Positions 26,821 through 36,530 of a DNA stretch of 64,000 bases are shown piece after piece. Position 1 is the stretch's first letter. Every line of letters starts with the position of its first letter. The position numbers were made by a program, and so were the translations under genes. The stretch is from the NCBI GenBank assembly GCA_016707285.1, contig JADJIA010000003.1, forward strand, positions 644,320 through 708,319, in the 5' to 3' direction. The notes under the pieces are model-generated. The model was not told where the DNA came from. It saw nothing but the letters and a program-made list of their open reading frames with translations, and ran no database searches. The DNA is from Ignavibacteriales bacterium (GTDB lineage Bacteria > Bacteroidota > Ignavibacteria > Ignavibacteriales > Ignavibacteriaceae).

Positions 26821-29178
26821 ATGGAAAAAACAGTAAAATATATTGTAGCACCATTGATAACGATAGTTATCCTGTCAGTTGTGGTTTATTTCTTTTTTAA
26901 GTCGATTCTTGGAACTTCTGTTCCCGATTATGAGGGTGAGTTTGAGGTAGCAGGTTTGCTCGACAGTGTAGCTATTTACACAAACAGAGAGGGGATACCC
27001 TTCATAAAAACTTCAAATACAAAAGATATGTTTTTCACTTTGGGATATTTACATGCGAGAGACAGGCTGCTCGAACTTGAGTTTAATAAACTTGTTGCTG
27101 AAGGGCGACTCTCGGAGTATTTTGGTTCAAAGATGGTAAATACTGATAAATATCTCAGACAATTGATGCTTCCAACAAAAGCTGCTTCACAATTGAAGGA
27201 GATTAATTCAACAACCCTCCCTCTGCTTCAGGCTTATGCCGGGGGAATTAATTATTGCATTAACTCTGAAAATGTAATTATTCAAAGTGAATTTGCTGCA
27301 ACCGGCATAGTACCGGGTGAGTGGGATGTGAAGGATATAATTCTCCTCTCCCTCCTCGAAAACTTCAGGGATGAGGGGAAATTCAAGTTGGGTGAACTCA
27401 CCGGACTGATGAAGGAAAAAATGGGGATTGAGAAAGCAGCATCAGTTTTTGGTGGTGCCGTAGATTCTGCAAAAGTGAAAGAATATTCAAAAATCAGGGA
27501 GTATTTGTTGCGGGAGGAGACGGCTTTGAGGGGACAACTCGGGTTGATGGGGGATAATAGTGTTTCATATAAGGAAATTTCAGGAATAAAGGGGGCTTTT
27601 GTCTCTCTGAACGGATCATATACATTCCCCGGCAGATATTACACAGTATCATACGAGGTTGCAGGGATAAAAGGCTCCGGCATTACTGTTCCGGGGGTGC
27701 CTGTTCTTTATCTCGGGATGAAGGGGGAAGAATCATGGGTTCTTCTTACTTCCAAAAAAGACTTGAGGCAAAAAAAAATTACACATTTTGATGACCGCGG
27801 CAATCTCCTGGTTAACGGGAAAATTAAAGGGAAAACCGGACTTCACAAAGACACGATTAAAATTAAAGATAGTGAACCGGAAATATTAGAGATTCTGACA
27901 GGTGCCGAGGGTGAAGTAATCACCGGGAAAGAACCGGGTGAAGATATCTACAATTCTGACTCTACCGAGGTTTTAAAAGTTTATTTTGCTGAAAGTTTTT
28001 ACCTTTCAGGTTTTAACGCCGCGGCGTTTCTAAACTCAGGAACAGGATTCTGGACAGAAAATGTTTCTACAAAATATTTTAGTTATGAAGCCAACACCGA
28101 GATACTCTATAAAGCAAAAAGTGAAGCAGTTAAATTAGTAGCAACAAAAAGTGTTGTCCAAAAAGAGACACAGGAACCTTCCTCAAAAAAGAAAAAACCG
28201 GCGAAGAAAAAGGCAAAGCCCGTGGTTGTGAAGGAATCACAGAAGGATCAGCCAACTGATGAGAGTGTGGAATTTGTAAAAGTGACTGAGTCAGGTGACA
28301 TTACGGGGGATGGATTTTTCCGATTGGTACCTTCTGTTTCTGAACGGCAATGGCTACAAAAGCCTGAAGGGAAAAATATTCCGTCTTTTCTGCTTAATGA
28401 TGTAACTTCAGATTTTAGTCTTAAAATGGTTCCGTTAATTATAAATGCTTTTTCGGGAGCCACAAAAAAAGACACAAACATCACCCAGTCGTTAAGGGTG
28501 ATTTCGGGTTGGAGTGGTGAATTTTTGTCAGGTCTTCAAGCACCACTGATTATGGCGGAGTTTCTAAAATATTATACAGTAAACATTTTTGGTGATGAAT
28601 TTACAAAAGAAGATTTTGAAATATTTTTTGGTGTTGGTGGGTATCCACTTGCAAGATTAAAGGAATTATCTTCTGAAAAAAATGCGCTGGTTTATGATCT
28701 GAGGAATACTTCAGCTATTGAAGATCGTGATCAGATAATACGAAAAAGCTTCACTGAAGCTCTTGCTTCAATTGAAAAAAAATATGGTGATAATCTGATA
28801 ATGTGGTTATGGGGAAATGAAAATATTTTTATACCCGGCCACATACTTGGCAAGCTGATGGGTGGCATTTCGGATGTACTCGTTTTGGAGACTGCGGGCA
28901 TGAGCGGATTTTATGATACTCAATTTAGATCTGCAATCAATCCGTTTTCTGTGTGGACAGGTGATAAAAGTTTTTCAGGCCACGGCACGCTTAATCGCTT
29001 TTATCTTGAACCGGAACGGGGAATTCTGTTAACCATACCCTATCTTGGTAATTCTGGAAACTTTGCTGATAAAATGTCCGGCGTTACCTATATTAATTTT
29101 CTCGAAGGTAAATTGATTTCATTGGCTCCTTTTGCCAACGAAAACGACAAAGTTTTGAAATTAATTAAAAAAATGTGA
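26821..29178 (+). CDS. Penicillin-acylase family homologue, apparently lacking the catalytic nucleophile
   Basis: The 785-aa protein has an N-terminal membrane anchor (about residues 6-28), then the family's alpha-chain pattern (IYTNREGIPFIKTSNTKDMF, LGYLHARDRLLELEFNKLVA). At the expected self-cleavage site, where active enzymes have Ser at the new beta-chain N terminus (G-S-N-N/M-W), this protein reads GDNSVSY. FPGRYYTVSYEVAGIKGSG and GVPVLYLGMKGEESW continue the homology. A lysine-rich insert (about residues 440-475) interrupts the beta chain. It probably does not act as a hydrolase. It begins 4 bp after the Omp85 gene. Confidence 0.78.
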   Translation: MEKTVKYIVAPLITIVILSVVVYFFFKSILGTSVPDYEGEFEVAGLLDSVAIYTNREGIPFIKTSNTKDMFFTLGYLHARDRLLELEFNKLVAEGRLSEYFGSKMVNTDKYLRQLMLPTKAASQLKEINSTTLPLLQAYAGGINYCINSENVIIQSEFAATGIVPGEWDVKDIILLSLLENFRDEGKFKLGELTGLMKEKMGIEKAASVFGGAVDSAKVKEYSKIREYLLREETALRGQLGLMGDNSVSYKEISGIKGAFVSLNGSYTFPGRYYTVSYEVAGIKGSGITVPGVPVLYLGMKGEESWVLLTSKKDLRQKKITHFDDRGNLLVNGKIKGKTGLHKDTIKIKDSEPEILEILTGAEGEVITGKEPGEDIYNSDSTEVLKVYFAESFYLSGFNAAAFLNSGTGFWTENVSTKYFSYEANTEILYKAKSEAVKLVATKSVVQKETQEPSSKKKKPAKKKAKPVVVKESQKDQPTDESVEFVKVTESGDITGDGFFRLVPSVSERQWLQKPEGKNIPSFLLNDVTSDFSLKMVPLIINAFSGATKKDTNITQSLRVISGWSGEFLSGLQAPLIMAEFLKYYTVNIFGDEFTKEDFEIFFGVGGYPLARLKELSSEKNALVYDLRNTSAIEDRDQIIRKSFTEALASIEKKYGDNLIMWLWGNENIFIPGHILGKLMGGISDVLVLETAGMSGFYDTQFRSAINPFSVWTGDKSFSGHGTLNRFYLEPERGILLTIPYLGNSGNFADKMSGVTYINFLEGKLISLAPFANENDKVLKLIKKM

Positions 29179-29257
29179 TTTATCGTACTTAAGATTTTTA
29201 AATTCATCGTAAATTAGTATTTTAAGTAGTATTCATTTATTAAACTCTATAAGTTCC

Positions 29258-30661
29258 ATGAAAAAGTTTTATACATTCTTATTTCTGATACCCATTTTGC
29301 TGCTCACCGGTTGTCAAAAAAGTGACACTGCCTCAAACCCCGTAACCGGGGATGAAACAGGAACAGTCATAATTAATGGTGAGGTGGTCGATTTTTCAAC
29401 AGGGTCTCCCGTTGCAAATGCAGCAATTTCATTAACAGGTTTTTCAACGGATACTACAATTAACAAGAGTGCTGTTTCAGACGGGAGTGGGAAATATACT
29501 TTCGAATTTACTATCAAAGCCGGACTGGAACTTGCCGTCATTGCAAAGAAAGAGGGCTTTGTTTCTGATTCAACAAAGGTATTTGCAGTTGCAAACAGAA
29601 CTATTACCGCATCAAAACTTCTTCTTAAGGCTACAGGTAGCGGGGGATCGGGAACGAGAAACCCGGCTTCAGTTTATCTTTCCGGCACATCAGTACCCCA
29701 TATAGGTATCAAAGGTGCAGGAGGATTAGAGAGTGTTCAACTTATTTTCCAGGTGGTCGATTCAATGGGGGTTGCGCTTGATCTCGATAATGCAGTTAAT
29801 GTCGGGTTTGTTTTGGCTGCATCTCCGGGTTCGGGAACTGTATTAAACCCTCCATCCACTCGAACCGATGCAAATGGACAAGCTTCTGTTGTATTAACTT
29901 CGGGCACAAAAGCCGGAGTGGTTCAAGTGACAGCTTCAATTTCGGTCGGTTCCAAGATTATATCTTCGAATCCGGTTGCTGTAACTATTCATGGCGGACT
30001 ACCGGATTTAACACATTTTAGTTGTGTCCCTGCCAAAGTAAATATCCCCGGATATAATATTTTTGGTGTCGAAGACATTATCACAGCTTATGTTGGTGAT
30101 AAATATTCCAATCCTGTCAGACCCGGTACCGCAGTGTACTTCTCCACAGAGGGAGGGATTATAGAGGGATCGGCACTCACGTCAACTCTGGGAGTTGCTT
30201 CAGTTACACTGTATTCGGCAAACCCGTTACCAAATCACCCTGTTTTTGGACCGGGATTTGCTGCAATCACTGCTGCAACAACCGATGAGAGTTTTGCAAC
30301 CATAAGACAATCCACTTTGGTATTGTTTTCAGGTGTTCCCATTATAAACTGCTCACCGTTTGGATTTGATATCCCAAATGGTGGCTCACAACTTTTCAAT
30401 TATACCGTGATGGATCAAAATGGAAATCCTTTATCTGAGGGAACTTCAATCACGGTGTCAGGTGAAGGGAAAGATTTTATCTTAACCGGTGACAAGGAGT
30501 CAACTCTCCCTGATACTCAAAGTCGGGCATGGACAACATTTTCTTTTACAGTTGCGGATGCGATTGATACTGTTACAGCAGTAAACAGATTGGTTATCAC
30601 CATCAAATCAGATGGCGAAAACGGTAAAGCTTCACTTATCTTCTCAGGGATTGTTCGCTAA
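29258..30661 (+). CDS. Lipoprotein with carboxypeptidase-regulatory-like and Ig-like (Big_1) domains
   Basis: The 467-aa lipoprotein has lipobox LLTGC at about residue 19. A carboxypeptidase regulatory-like beta domain follows (INGEVVDFSTGSPVANAAIS, SDGSGKYTFEF), then Ig-like repeats of bacterial Big_1 type (TRTDANGQASVVLTSGTKAG, FSTEGGIIEGSALTSTLGVA). Such proteins are surface or periplasmic and often adhesive. It converges on the methyltransferase gene with 6 bp between stops. Confidence 0.8.
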   Translation: MKKFYTFLFLIPILLLTGCQKSDTASNPVTGDETGTVIINGEVVDFSTGSPVANAAISLTGFSTDTTINKSAVSDGSGKYTFEFTIKAGLELAVIAKKEGFVSDSTKVFAVANRTITASKLLLKATGSGGSGTRNPASVYLSGTSVPHIGIKGAGGLESVQLIFQVVDSMGVALDLDNAVNVGFVLAASPGSGTVLNPPSTRTDANGQASVVLTSGTKAGVVQVTASISVGSKIISSNPVAVTIHGGLPDLTHFSCVPAKVNIPGYNIFGVEDIITAYVGDKYSNPVRPGTAVYFSTEGGIIEGSALTSTLGVASVTLYSANPLPNHPVFGPGFAAITAATTDESFATIRQSTLVLFSGVPIINCSPFGFDIPNGGSQLFNYTVMDQNGNPLSEGTSITVSGEGKDFILTGDKESTLPDTQSRAWTTFSFTVADAIDTVTAVNRLVITIKSDGENGKASLIFSGIVR

Positions 30662-30667
30662 AAAAAA

Positions 30668-31252
30668 TCAGATATAAGGGATGAAAAACCCGGTACTTTT
30701 TTTATAGGAGTCGAATTCCCCTTTAAAATGAGAAGCCAACATCTCTTCTTCTTTTTTTGCTCTTAGTAGCAGAAGAGGAAAACTTGCAACAAGCGTCAGG
30801 ATGATCACGGGTGAAGAGAGCAGGGCTACCCCAACACATAAATCTGCGAGCAATTGACTTAAATATTGCGGGTGACGGATGAACTTGTAGAATTCGTTTT
30901 TCACCAGACGATGGTTTTTATATATCATTACATCTGTTGAGTAATTTTCACTCAAAGTTTTGTAGCTTCTTATTTGAGTAAATGAGAAGAGGATAAAAAG
31001 AACAAAAAACAGAATGCGGACGGTTGCATCGGGAGTATATCCCAAAAACCAGGTATCCACTATTGGGAAACACCCCAGGAACTGAAGCAGTGTTGAAACC
31101 GCAAGGACATTTGGTGGCACAGTTTGCAGCCACCCTGATGCCCGGCGAGCAACAAGTCCCATTTTACCTTTTAAACTTTTTTGACTGCCGGCATAATTTG
31201 CCGACATCAAAAATACCAATGCTATGAGTACAAGAATATTGATCGGATCCAT
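30668..31252 (-). CDS. Membrane methyltransferase, isoprenylcysteine carboxyl methyltransferase-like
   Basis: The 194-aa protein has about five hydrophobic helices and the C-terminal pattern of the ICMT/PEMT superfamily: FYKFIRHPQYLSQLLADLC (RHPxY binds SAM) and RAKKEEEMLASHFKGEFDSY. Members methylate prenyl-cysteine, phospholipid or small substrates; the target here is unknown. Confidence 0.78.
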   Translation of the reverse strand: MDPINILVLIALVFLMSANYAGSQKSLKGKMGLVARRASGWLQTVPPNVLAVSTLLQFLGCFPIVDTWFLGYTPDATVRILFFVLFILFSFTQIRSYKTLSENYSTDVMIYKNHRLVKNEFYKFIRHPQYLSQLLADLCVGVALLSSPVIILTLVASFPLLLLRAKKEEEMLASHFKGEFDSYKKSTGFFIPYI

Positions 31253-31262
31253 AATTACTAAT

Positions 31263-31291
31263 TTTGTGACTCGTAAAGTTACTTATTTTTG
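31263..31291 (+). promoter_or_regulatory. Candidate Bacteroidota-type promoter
   Basis: TTTG (31263-31266), 17 nt, then TATTTTTG (31284-31291) fits the TTG / TAnnTTTG housekeeping consensus of Bacteroidota. It lies 30 bp before the hybrid kinase ATG. Experimental support is absent. Confidence 0.4.
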
Positions 31292-31321
31292 ACTTATCCC
31301 GAAACTTCTTCGAAGTTCTAA

Positions 31322-32446
31322 ATGAGCAATATGATGAATAATAACGACCAAACCCCGGGTATTGCAGAAGATGTTATCAACAGTAACAAAATTGCTGCTC
31401 ATGATATTAACAATCTTTTCAGCAGCATCTTCGCAAGCATTGCTGTGTTAAAAAAAGAACTTACGGCAAAACCTGATGCCTTGTACCTCCTCGAAAACAT
31501 CGAACACTGCTCGCTCAGAGCAACTGAAATAACTGCCGAAGTGCTCTCTGACGGCACATCTGAGATCAACAGGGAGAGCAGGATTAACACCCGGCTATTG
31601 ATAAACGAGGTGGTGTCTTCGATGATTCAATCACTTCCTCAAAATATAAAAATTGTTACTGAGATAGAAAGCATAGTTTCCGATTTAAAAGGGAATTCCA
31701 CTGAAATCTATCAGGTACTTGTAAATTTATTGATGAATTCCGTGGAAGCGATCACAAACAAAGGTGAGATCAGGATAATCGTAAAAGATGTTCCACCTTC
31801 CGGAGCAAGAGACAATAATTCGGCAGAATCCACTCACCCAAAAGTAAATATTGCGGTAGTGGACGATGGAATTGGAATTCAACCTGAGAGCATTTCAAAA
31901 ATCTTCAATCCTTATTTTTCCACCAAAAATAAAGGGAGAACCAGTGGCATTGGTCTCTTTTCTGTTAAGAAAATAATCAACAGTCATGGTGGGTCCATTG
32001 CGGTTGAAAGTCAACCCGGATACGGATCAAGATTTGATCTGATATTACCCGCTTATTGTGCGAGAAGAAGAACGCGAAAAGGTGATAAAGTTAATATTCT
32101 TATTGCAGATGATGAAGTTCTTTTAGTGTCTATTTTGGAGGATTTGTTAACTGCTGCCGGACATCAAATAACCACAGTACCTTCTGCGGAGGCTGCAATA
32201 AACAAATTACGCAATCAGGAGGGTTTTGATATGTTGATAATTGATCTCAGGATGAACGGGATTGACGGGTTAAGCGGGATCAGAGAAATAAGGAAATTTA
32301 ATCAGGATATCAAAATTATCCTTTCTACAGGTACTGTAGGGATCAAGAATATGTTGTTCCCTGAGGATGTGAGGGTGGATGCAACATTACAAAAACCTTA
32401 TGAACTTGAGACCCTTTTGGCATTGATTGATTCAATGGTACAATAA
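31322..32446 (+). CDS. Hybrid histidine kinase with C-terminal receiver
   Basis: The 374-aa protein has no sensor domain or membrane helix. A probable dimerisation/phospho-acceptor helix contains AHDINNLF (about residues 22-29), HATPase_c has N box NLLMNSVEAI, G1 VVDDGIGI and G2 GRTSGIGLFSVKK, and a C-terminal receiver has ADDE and phospho-acceptor Asp in LIIDLRMNGIDG. It probably phosphorylates its own receiver. It ends 3 bp from the convergent response regulator that closes the pilus operon, suggesting, but not proving, that they work together. Confidence 0.85.
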   Translation: MSNMMNNNDQTPGIAEDVINSNKIAAHDINNLFSSIFASIAVLKKELTAKPDALYLLENIEHCSLRATEITAEVLSDGTSEINRESRINTRLLINEVVSSMIQSLPQNIKIVTEIESIVSDLKGNSTEIYQVLVNLLMNSVEAITNKGEIRIIVKDVPPSGARDNNSAESTHPKVNIAVVDDGIGIQPESISKIFNPYFSTKNKGRTSGIGLFSVKKIINSHGGSIAVESQPGYGSRFDLILPAYCARRRTRKGDKVNILIADDEVLLVSILEDLLTAAGHQITTVPSAEAAINKLRNQEGFDMLIIDLRMNGIDGLSGIREIRKFNQDIKIILSTGTVGIKNMLFPEDVRVDATLQKPYELETLLALIDSMVQ

Positions 32447-32449
32447 AAA

Positions 32450-32809
32450 TTACATATATAAAACTTTTCTGATGGAAACAAGCAACTCATCAAGATCATA
32501 CGGTTTTGTGATGAAATCGCTGGCACCAAGTTTTGCAGATCTTATTGCTGAGGTAAGGTCGGCATAAGCTGTAAGTACAATTACTTTTAAGACAATACCC
32601 TCCTTTTCCATCGTTTCGAGGACATAATACCCGTCTTTTTCAGGCATATTAAGGTCGAGCAGCATAAGATCAATCCTGTTTTCCTTCAGATACTCAAGCG
32701 CTTTTTCAGCTGAATCCACTGTTGTTACAGTGTAGCCTACTTCGGTCAATTCTTCTTTCAGGATTTGACTTAAATTAATCTCGTCGTCAACAATAAGGAT
32801 TGTTTCCAT
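32450..32809 (-). CDS. Single-domain response regulator
   Basis: The 119 aa form one receiver domain: VDDE acidic pocket, phospho-acceptor Asp in LMLLDLNMPEKDG, switch Thr in VLTAYAD and Lys in FITKPYD. There is no output domain, as in CheY-type regulators that act by protein contact. It lies 41 bp downstream of the secretin gene on the same strand, so is probably part of the pilus-like operon. Confidence 0.88.
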   Translation of the reverse strand: METILIVDDEINLSQILKEELTEVGYTVTTVDSAEKALEYLKENRIDLMLLDLNMPEKDGYYVLETMEKEGIVLKVIVLTAYADLTSAIRSAKLGASDFITKPYDLDELLVSIRKVLYM

Positions 32810-32850
32810 GTTTTAGTATTGCTTCGTTTCTAAAAATATTTGATTAAAAT

Positions 32851-34110
32851 CTATTTTTTTTCCGGTTCTTCACCGTTTTTAATGTGTTTATTCGGGCTTT
32901 GTTCTTGAATAGTATCGTTAACCGATCTATGTTCATCAAGTTTCTCTTTAAACTGATTTTTGTCTGCCATGATTTTCATTCTGTCTTTAAGTGTCGGCAA
33001 CAACTCGGTTTTTATTACGATGATAATCTCTTTTTTAGTAATTTTTTTCTGATCGGCACCTGCCAGGTATCTTATACCAAAAACCCACCATGGCAAATCT
33101 TTAAGGATGGGTATTCCGGTTCTGACATAAGTTTCATCGGTGACATAAAGACCACCAATTACAGTTTCCTCACCATTAAGCATAAGGAGCTGAGAATTTG
33201 CTTTGGTTTTTCTTATTTCGGTGGAGAGTTCACTCGGGAAAGCGGTGCTTCTCTCAACAGCAAGTCTCAACACAACATAATCGATTCCATCCTCGTTGTA
33301 AACATGAGGTGTTACATCAATAATGGAGCCTGTTGAAAAGAATTGATCGGTGACATTTCCGGCAAAGTCTCTTTGTTTGATGGAAAAGTCTGATCCTATT
33401 TGAATTTTTCCAAGTTCGCCTGTCCTAACAGTTATCGAAGGATTGGCAATAATCTCGCCGAGGTTCTCTGATTCGAAGAATCTGAAGGTACCCAAAAGGT
33501 TTCCTTTAAAATCGCCAAGGTTGAGTTTAGTTGAGCCGGAAACAAGGAAATCGGTCGGGGTCTGATCTGCAGATGTGGTTTGTCCAAAAGTTTTAAGATC
33601 AACGCCGAAGCCGTTTGTCGGGTCAGAGAGGAGAGCCTGCCAGTTGATACCTCTGTCTCTGAGAGCTGTGTTATCAGCTTCAAAAAAGATAGCCGAAATT
33701 TTCACTTCTCTTGAATCGATCGGTGCATAAATATCTTTTGCCAATGGTTCAGGTTCTTTAACAACAACAGGTTCATTGGGTCGTTTCACAATAACCACAT
33801 CCGATTTTTCCTCGATGATTAATCCTCTATACTGAGTGAGAATTTTCAAGGCTTTCATGTAGTTGATGTTTGTCAATTCAAGTCCGATAAGTTCGGAACT
33901 CTGAATTGTTGAAACGATGTTTCTGCCGGTCACTTTAAGCGAAATCTTAGCGAGAATTTCAATAGCGGCATCATAAGAGATAGATTGAGAGAGTGTAACA
34001 ACCTCATCGGGGGAGTTATACTGGCTCATTTCTTTCTCAAGATCTTTTTGAGCAAATGAATTAAATGACAGAAACACTGTCAACACCAGAAAGATTAAAA
34101 ACTTTTTCAT
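32851..34110 (-). CDS. Secretin-family protein, compact (PilQ/GspD-like)
   Basis: The outer-membrane pore of a type IV pilus / type II secretion-like machine. The 419-aa protein has a signal peptide, one short N-terminal STN/N0-like region (SISYDAAIEILAKISLKVTG), and the secretin core: IIANPSITVRTGELGKIQIG, then GSIIDVTPHVYNEDGIDYVV, GEETVIGGLYV, GIPILKDLPWWVFGIRYL and KEIIIVIKTELLP. PilQ proteins are usually much longer with AMIN and several N domains. The ATG is preceded by GAGGTGAT, which overlaps the stop of the upstream gene. Confidence 0.88.
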   Translation of the reverse strand: MKKFLIFLVLTVFLSFNSFAQKDLEKEMSQYNSPDEVVTLSQSISYDAAIEILAKISLKVTGRNIVSTIQSSELIGLELTNINYMKALKILTQYRGLIIEEKSDVVIVKRPNEPVVVKEPEPLAKDIYAPIDSREVKISAIFFEADNTALRDRGINWQALLSDPTNGFGVDLKTFGQTTSADQTPTDFLVSGSTKLNLGDFKGNLLGTFRFFESENLGEIIANPSITVRTGELGKIQIGSDFSIKQRDFAGNVTDQFFSTGSIIDVTPHVYNEDGIDYVVLRLAVERSTAFPSELSTEIRKTKANSQLLMLNGEETVIGGLYVTDETYVRTGIPILKDLPWWVFGIRYLAGADQKKITKKEIIIVIKTELLPTLKDRMKIMADKNQFKEKLDEHRSVNDTIQEQSPNKHIKNGEEPEKK

Positions 34111-34113
34111 TGG

Positions 34114-34121
34114 ATCACCTC
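34114..34121 (-). promoter_or_regulatory. Strong Shine-Dalgarno of the secretin gene overlapping upstream stop
   Basis: GAGGTGAT on the minus strand is complementary over 8 nt to the usual 16S 3' end and includes the TGA stop of the PilO-PilP-like gene. It supports start 34110 and translational coupling of the two genes. Confidence 0.7.
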
Positions 34122-35026
34122 GTTGTTTCTTGTTGCTGTGAAGGATCAGATTCCTGCATTAATCTGATTGTGACTGTTTCAATCACTCCTCCTTTATTCA
34201 GCACGAATGTAACACTGTTGTTTTCTCTGTCGATGGAAGTGAGGAAGCCAAGATAGACTTCATCACCTTCGGCAAGCACATATGTTCTACCTCTTTCATC
34301 CATCAGGAATGCACCATCCGGAAGCAGGGCGAGCAGTTTAGAATTTTTTACATCGAGCAAATCATAAATGTTTGGTTCGATTTCAGTACGGATAACCGGA
34401 TAAAAAATGTTGTAAATATTTCCCGCTTTTAAGTCATTCTCTGAAAATTTTGAAGATGTAAATCTGTCGTCAGGAGAAGAATAAACCCTGACCTCAAATG
34501 AAAAATTCACAAAATAATAGGGTGATTTGTCTTCATCAAAAACAACATTCTGGCTGAATGACACCCCTTTAACTTTTTTGAGTTCTTTACTTTCTTCAAT
34601 TGCAAAAATCAGCCTCCAAAGTTCACTAAAAGAAGATTGTCCGCTAAGTTTATATTTTTGAACAACAAACGAACCCTCCATCTCCATCCCCGAGTATTCC
34701 ATATTCACATAACTAAGATCAGAGAGCCCGGGAGTTTGTGCAGCCAAAAACGAGTAGAATTTTGATTGATGGATATCAATCGGAACATTATATTTTCTTA
34801 ACGCCAGGAGCGAATCGAGTGCAACAAATTTCCTTTTTAATGTATCAAGTTGAGCATTCAACGATGCAGTGTCATACTGTGCATTACTCTCCCGCAGTTT
34901 TTTTAACTGGAGATTTTTATCTTCGATCTTCCCTCCAAACACAAAGAAATGGAGGATAGCCCAAACGATGAGTACCAGAAAAACCAGAACACCGATGATT
35001 AAGCTATTTTTTGACTTGCGTTCCAT
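34115..35026 (-). CDS. PilO-PilP-like fusion, inner-membrane alignment protein
   Basis: The 303-aa protein has one N-terminal TM helix (about residues 9-30) and a coiled coil with a ferredoxin-like PilO region, including SFSELWRLIFAIEES. Its C-terminal beta domain (about 225-290, NSKLLALLPDGAFLMDERGR, LAEGDEVYLGFLTSI) resembles PilP / GspC homology regions that contact the secretin. PilO and PilP are normally separate proteins. Its start overlaps the PilM-PilN-like gene by 23 nt. The fusion assignment is inferred from layout and pattern, not a database search. Confidence 0.66.
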   Translation of the reverse strand: MERKSKNSLIIGVLVFLVLIVWAILHFFVFGGKIEDKNLQLKKLRESNAQYDTASLNAQLDTLKRKFVALDSLLALRKYNVPIDIHQSKFYSFLAAQTPGLSDLSYVNMEYSGMEMEGSFVVQKYKLSGQSSFSELWRLIFAIEESKELKKVKGVSFSQNVVFDEDKSPYYFVNFSFEVRVYSSPDDRFTSSKFSENDLKAGNIYNIFYPVIRTEIEPNIYDLLDVKNSKLLALLPDGAFLMDERGRTYVLAEGDEVYLGFLTSIDRENNSVTFVLNKGGVIETVTIRLMQESDPSQQQETTR

Positions 35027-36530
35027 CCGGTGCTTTCGCTAAGGTATCTGATACGATGATAGAAAATTTTTGAACGCGTTCGTTAGAGATTTTTTCAGAA
35101 GTTACTCCTTGCAGAATGGCACCATCGAGAAACTGTGTAAATTCACTAACGAGGGGACGGTTTCTGCTGAATCCAAAAATATCAATTCTGTTTGGTTCAG
35201 GTGCATTAATGCCGGTGATCCACATACTTCTGCGTTGTTCAACAAAGCCGGCAATTTTTCTTATATAATTCTGCCATGCACCTGCATCTTTGGTTACACT
35301 GTCAAGAACAGCCTGGGTTTCATCAAAACCTTTTACCTTTGCATCATAATTTGATATTTCGTCTATCAATGCTTTAAATTGGCGTTGCTGTTCTGTTAGA
35401 ACTGCAATTTCCTTGTCGAGTTTATTCATTTCATCAATTTTTTGGAGAATATTCCCCGTAACAAAAACTGACAAGGCAAAAAGTATAAGAATAACGATAT
35501 AACCATGCCATGCGAGTGGAAAGGTTTTTTGCCTTTCGACCAACATCGAAGGGATTAAATTAATCCCTTTATGTTCTTTTTTTAATTCTTTTGAATATTC
35601 AACTGCCGCCGCAATTGGGACGCTGAACATGGATATATTTTCTTCAATGTCCCTGTCGAGCAATGAAGTATCAATGTCATCAAAATCAATACCGGTTATT
35701 CTCGACCGGGGGAAAGTACTCCGGAGCAAATCAGGAAGAGTTTCACTCCAGTCTTCTCCACAAACTACGATATTGTCGAGATTTGAAATGTCACCATTTT
35801 CCATCTCAAGCATTATCTTTGAAGAGAAGATGTCAAACGAATCAATATTGCTTTTTCCGATATTAAGCATCGGAGCGATATGTTTCACCTGATCTCCCAT
35901 AAGGAAGATCATCCTGCTGTATTCTTTTCCGATATACAACACAAGAGTGTAATCGGAGAGGGCAAAATTAAACTTCGTTGAAAGATAAAAACTGAGGGAA
36001 GTATCAGCAGCTTTTACACAAGGCACTTTAATCTGTTTTTTGCCGTTCGCCAGTGCGATTGAATCAATAAGATTAATGTACGAGAGATCAGAGCTTGGCA
36101 CAATTGTCATTTTGCCACCATCTGCCATATCAATCGAATTGTTGGCAGCGTCGATCTTCTCGATCACTTCTTTTTTGAATATCTGAGTTTCGCCCTTATC
36201 CGGTCTTTGGAAACTAACATAAGGTTCGGTAATTACAGGAATTACCACTAATTTTGAAAGATCCACCCCAAGAAGCAAAGTGCTGACTGACCTGATATAA
36301 CCCTGATCAAAATCGTCATGAGTGGTTAATCCCAGATCGGCATCACCCGTCATTTTTAATTCTGATGACTCAAACTGCAGTGAAGGATCTTCAAATGTAT
36401 GTTCATCCGGCCTGTTGATTTCAGCAGATATTCCACGGAGGAATTTTACGCCGGCATCATTAATTTCAAATAACGCCGCTTTACTGTCGGAACCTTCAAG
36501 ATAAAGACAAAAAACATGTTTTCCTGCCAT
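35004..36530 (-). CDS. PilM-PilN-like fusion (GspL-type), pilus/T2SS inner-membrane platform
   Basis: The 508-aa protein starts with a cytoplasmic actin-like region (about residues 1-325: VFCLYLEGSDSKAALFEIND, YTLVLYIGKEYSRMIFLMGD), then one TM helix (YIVILILFALSVFVTGNIL, about 343-362), a coiled coil and a PilN-like periplasmic domain (MWITGINAPEPNRIDIFGFS). PilM binds the cytoplasmic tail of PilN; here both are one chain, as in GspL. It starts immediately after the stop of the ATPase gene. Confidence 0.72.
   Translation of the reverse strand: MAGKHVFCLYLEGSDSKAALFEINDAGVKFLRGISAEINRPDEHTFEDPSLQFESSELKMTGDADLGLTTHDDFDQGYIRSVSTLLLGVDLSKLVVIPVITEPYVSFQRPDKGETQIFKKEVIEKIDAANNSIDMADGGKMTIVPSSDLSYINLIDSIALANGKKQIKVPCVKAADTSLSFYLSTKFNFALSDYTLVLYIGKEYSRMIFLMGDQVKHIAPMLNIGKSNIDSFDIFSSKIMLEMENGDISNLDNIVVCGEDWSETLPDLLRSTFPRSRITGIDFDDIDTSLLDRDIEENISMFSVPIAAAVEYSKELKKEHKGINLIPSMLVERQKTFPLAWHGYIVILILFALSVFVTGNILQKIDEMNKLDKEIAVLTEQQRQFKALIDEISNYDAKVKGFDETQAVLDSVTKDAGAWQNYIRKIAGFVEQRRSMWITGINAPEPNRIDIFGFSRNRPLVSEFTQFLDGAILQGVTSEKISNERVQKFSIIVSDTLAKAPDGTQVKK

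Noticed and set aside
32884..33336. 150-residue plus-strand frame opposite the secretin gene
   Set aside because: It is antisense to a conserved secretin core and has no domain or ribosome site.
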